From Sphingomonas sp. 28-66-16 (GTDB lineage: Bacteria; Pseudomonadota; Alphaproteobacteria; Sphingomonadales; Sphingomonadaceae): a stretch of DNA of 64,000 bases. Of this stretch, positions 62,750 through 64,000 are shown piece by piece (positions within the stretch are counted from its first letter, which is position 1; each line of letters begins with the position of its first letter). The position numbers were made by a program, and so were the translations under genes. The stretch is taken from the NCBI GenBank assembly GCA_002281485.1, contig NCGF01000002.1, positions 124,001-188,000 of the forward strand. The letters run 5' to 3'. Under the pieces are notes generated by a model. That model worked only from the letters and a program-made list of their open reading frames with translations, did not search any database and had not been told where the DNA came from.

Positions 62750-63064
62750 ATGCGAAGCCTGATGAAGATGAAGCTCCCCCTGGTTCTCGCCGCCTCTGCG
62801 GCCCTGGCCGCTTGCGGCGACGCCAGCGCGCAGCGCCGCGGCGATCAGCAGGAGGCGTTCGATCAGATGCGCAACGGGCGCATCCTGCCGCTGAAGGAAA
62901 TCGAACGCCGCGTGCTGCCGGTGATGGGCAACACGCAATATATCGGCGTCAACTTCGATTCGGCGAGCGGGATTTACACCCTGAAGTTCCTGCGCAATGG
63001 CAATGTGATCTGGGTCGATGTCGATGGCCGTTCGGGCCAGATCATCGGCCGGAGCGGCAATTGA
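62750..63064 (+). CDS. small PepSY-like lipoprotein, 104 aa
   Basis: A lipobox (LAAC) follows the signal segment MRSLMKMKLPLVLAASAALAAC; two later ATGs are possible starts. The mature domain (QQEAFDQMRNGRILPLKEIERRVLPVM, YIGVNFDSASGIYTLKFLRNGNVIWVDVDGRSGQIIG) has the helix-beta pattern of a single PepSY domain, which can inhibit proteases or sense the envelope. It stands 32 bases before an OmpR-family regulator, a common pairing. Confidence 0.8.
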   Translation: MRSLMKMKLPLVLAASAALAACGDASAQRRGDQQEAFDQMRNGRILPLKEIERRVLPVMGNTQYIGVNFDSASGIYTLKFLRNGNVIWVDVDGRSGQIIGRSGN

Positions 63065-63096
63065 GCCCGGGGCTCGTGGGGCAAGGGGAAGAGATT

Positions 63097-63762
63097 ATGC
63101 GCGTTTTGATCGTCGAGGACGAGCCCAGCCTGGGCCAGCAACTGAAGAACACCCTCGAAGGCGCGGGCTATGCGATCGATCTGGCGACCGACGGCGAGGA
63201 AGGCCTGTTTCTCGGCCAGACCGAAAGCTACGACGCGGTCGTGCTCGATCTCGGCCTTCCCGAAATCGACGGGCTGACGGTGCTCGATCGCTGGCGCAAG
63301 GAGGGCAAGGTGATGCCCGTGCTGGTGCTCACCGCCCGCGACAGCTGGTCGGACAAGGTCGCCGGGCTCGATGCCGGGGCCGATGACTATGTCGCCAAGC
63401 CCTTCCAGTCGGAGGAACTGATCGCGCGGTTGCGCGCGCTGATCCGGCGGGCATCGGGCAATGCCTCGTCCGAGCTGACGGCGGGCGGAGTCCGGCTCGA
63501 CACGCGCTCGGGCAAGGTCACGCTGGCCGGCGAGCCGGTCAAGCTGACCGCGCAGGAATATAAGCTGCTCAGCTATCTGCTTCATCACAAGGGCAAGGTG
63601 GTCAGCCGCACCGAGCTGATCGAGCATATCTATGATCAGGATTTCGATCGCGATTCGAACACGATCGAGGTGTTCGTCACGCGTATCCGCAAGAAATTGG
63701 GCCAGGAGGTGATCACCACGATCCGCGGGCTCGGCTACAGCCTCGAAGACCCCGATGCCTGA
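63097..63762 (+). CDS. OmpR/PhoP-family response regulator
   Basis: A 221-aa two-domain regulator. Receiver: MRVLIVEDEPSLGQQLKN, phospho-acceptor VVLDLGLPEIDG near residue 51, VLTARDSWSDKVAGLDAGADDYVAKPF. Winged helix: LTAQEYKLLSYLLHHKGKVVSRTELIEHIYDQDFDRDSNTIEVFVTRIRKKLG. It fits the QseB/PhoP subgroup. The ATG at 63097 has AAGGGGAAGAG upstream. The sensor kinase follows. Confidence 0.93.
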   Translation: MRVLIVEDEPSLGQQLKNTLEGAGYAIDLATDGEEGLFLGQTESYDAVVLDLGLPEIDGLTVLDRWRKEGKVMPVLVLTARDSWSDKVAGLDAGADDYVAKPFQSEELIARLRALIRRASGNASSELTAGGVRLDTRSGKVTLAGEPVKLTAQEYKLLSYLLHHKGKVVSRTELIEHIYDQDFDRDSNTIEVFVTRIRKKLGQEVITTIRGLGYSLEDPDA

Positions 63763-63838
63763 CGCATTGGCCGCTGCCAAGGGCGCGCGCCGTGCGTGCG
63801 CGTCGGCGGGGCCGATCCCGGCGGGGGGCTGATCCGCC

Positions 63839-64000
63839 ATGGCCGATGCATCCGCTGCCGGCGAAGATTTCACGCCGGAGCGCCCGGTCGCTCGCACCAC
63901 CGGTTCGCTCAGCCGCCGGATGATCGGGATCGCGGCGGTGTGGATCCTCGTGCTGCTGACGGGGGGTGGCTTCGCGCTCGATCGGGTGCTGACGACCGCG
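63839..64000 (+). CDS. sensor histidine kinase, N-terminal fragment (3' end outside window)
   Basis: Only 54 codons are present: MADASAAGEDFTPERPVART, then SLSRRMIGIAAVWILVLLTGGGFALDRVLTTA, a cytosolic segment and a first membrane helix with the start of a periplasmic part. It follows the OmpR-type regulator by 76 bases, and the N-terminal pattern is that of a QseC/PhoQ-type kinase; this is inferred from position and shape, not from a kinase domain. Confidence 0.7.
   Translation, partial: MADASAAGEDFTPERPVARTTGSLSRRMIGIAAVWILVLLTGGGFALDRVLTTA

Overview
The window is a chromosomal segment of a high-GC alphaproteobacterium, most likely a sphingomonad (Sphingomonas/Sphingopyxis/Novosphingobium/Zymomonas relatives). 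The evidence is internal. A hopanoid (hpn) supercluster is joined to the isoprenoid genes dxs and ispH, an arrangement I associate with Sphingomonadales. An ATP12-type F1 chaperone and an NDUFS4-like complex I subunit are typical of alphaproteobacteria. GroES is preceded by a CIRCE-like site. Several small palindromic repeats are scattered between, and once inside, genes. I see no phage, transposase, integron or CRISPR array; apart from one lower-GC stretch near 33.7-35.3 kb this looks like core chromosome.

Layout. 0-4.8 kb: a truncated aminotransferase, small membrane ORFs, and a methionine-salvage operon on the minus strand (mtnB-mtnD-mtnC-mtnA) next to tRNA-Gly(UCC). 4.9-8.3 kb: an isoprenylcysteine-methyltransferase-like membrane protein, gshA and rsmE. 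8.5-31.2 kb: the hopanoid block. dxs, a DUF2141 protein and the RND exporter hpnN read rightward; hpnM and an MlaA/VacJ protein read leftward; ispH, hpnH and a DUF3224 protein read rightward; hpnA-B-C-D-E-F-G form a tightly overlapping leftward operon; hpnI and hpnJ read rightward; hpnL reads leftward; and a full-length glycine-amidinotransferase-like gene reads rightward at the edge. 31.2-38.9 kb: chorismate mutase, a polyprenyl diphosphate synthase, a CDF metal exporter, a PAP2 membrane protein, hrpB, an NDUFS4-like subunit and ATP12. 39-46.4 kb: a HAD phosphatase, a FecR-domain protein, groES-groEL, a MATE exporter and sppA. 46.4-52.7 kb: a GNAT enzyme, a TRIC-type channel, two glycine-zipper envelope proteins sharing an upstream inverted repeat, small envelope proteins, crcB and an RluC-type pseudouridine synthase. 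52.8-60.9 kb: an exopolysaccharide block with manC, an EpsB-type initiating sugar transferase, the PrsK/PrsR two-component pair of exosortase (PEP-CTERM) systems, and a TPR protein. 60.9-64 kb: an ABC-F ATPase, a small PepSY-like lipoprotein, an OmpR-family regulator and the start of its sensor kinase.

How the genes work together. DXS and IspH supply C5 units. HpnC, HpnD and HpnE make squalene and HpnF cyclises it to hopene. HpnH adds adenosine and HpnG removes adenine. HpnA and HpnB are family-associated side-chain enzymes. HpnI glycosylates the bacteriohopanetetrol side chain and HpnJ remodels the sugar to a cyclitol ether. HpnN with HpnM and the MlaA homologue probably moves product to the outer membrane. 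HpnK, the deacetylase expected between HpnI and HpnJ, is not here. The amidinotransferase at the end of the cluster keeps the family's catalytic residues and could add a guanidino group to an amino-bearing hopanoid head group; this is the most interesting hypothesis in the window and is inference, not proof.

Limits. All calls come from reading the sequence and remembered family features. No database search, structure prediction or codon statistics were run. Starts marked as inferred rest on ribosome-binding sites, overlaps and family length.
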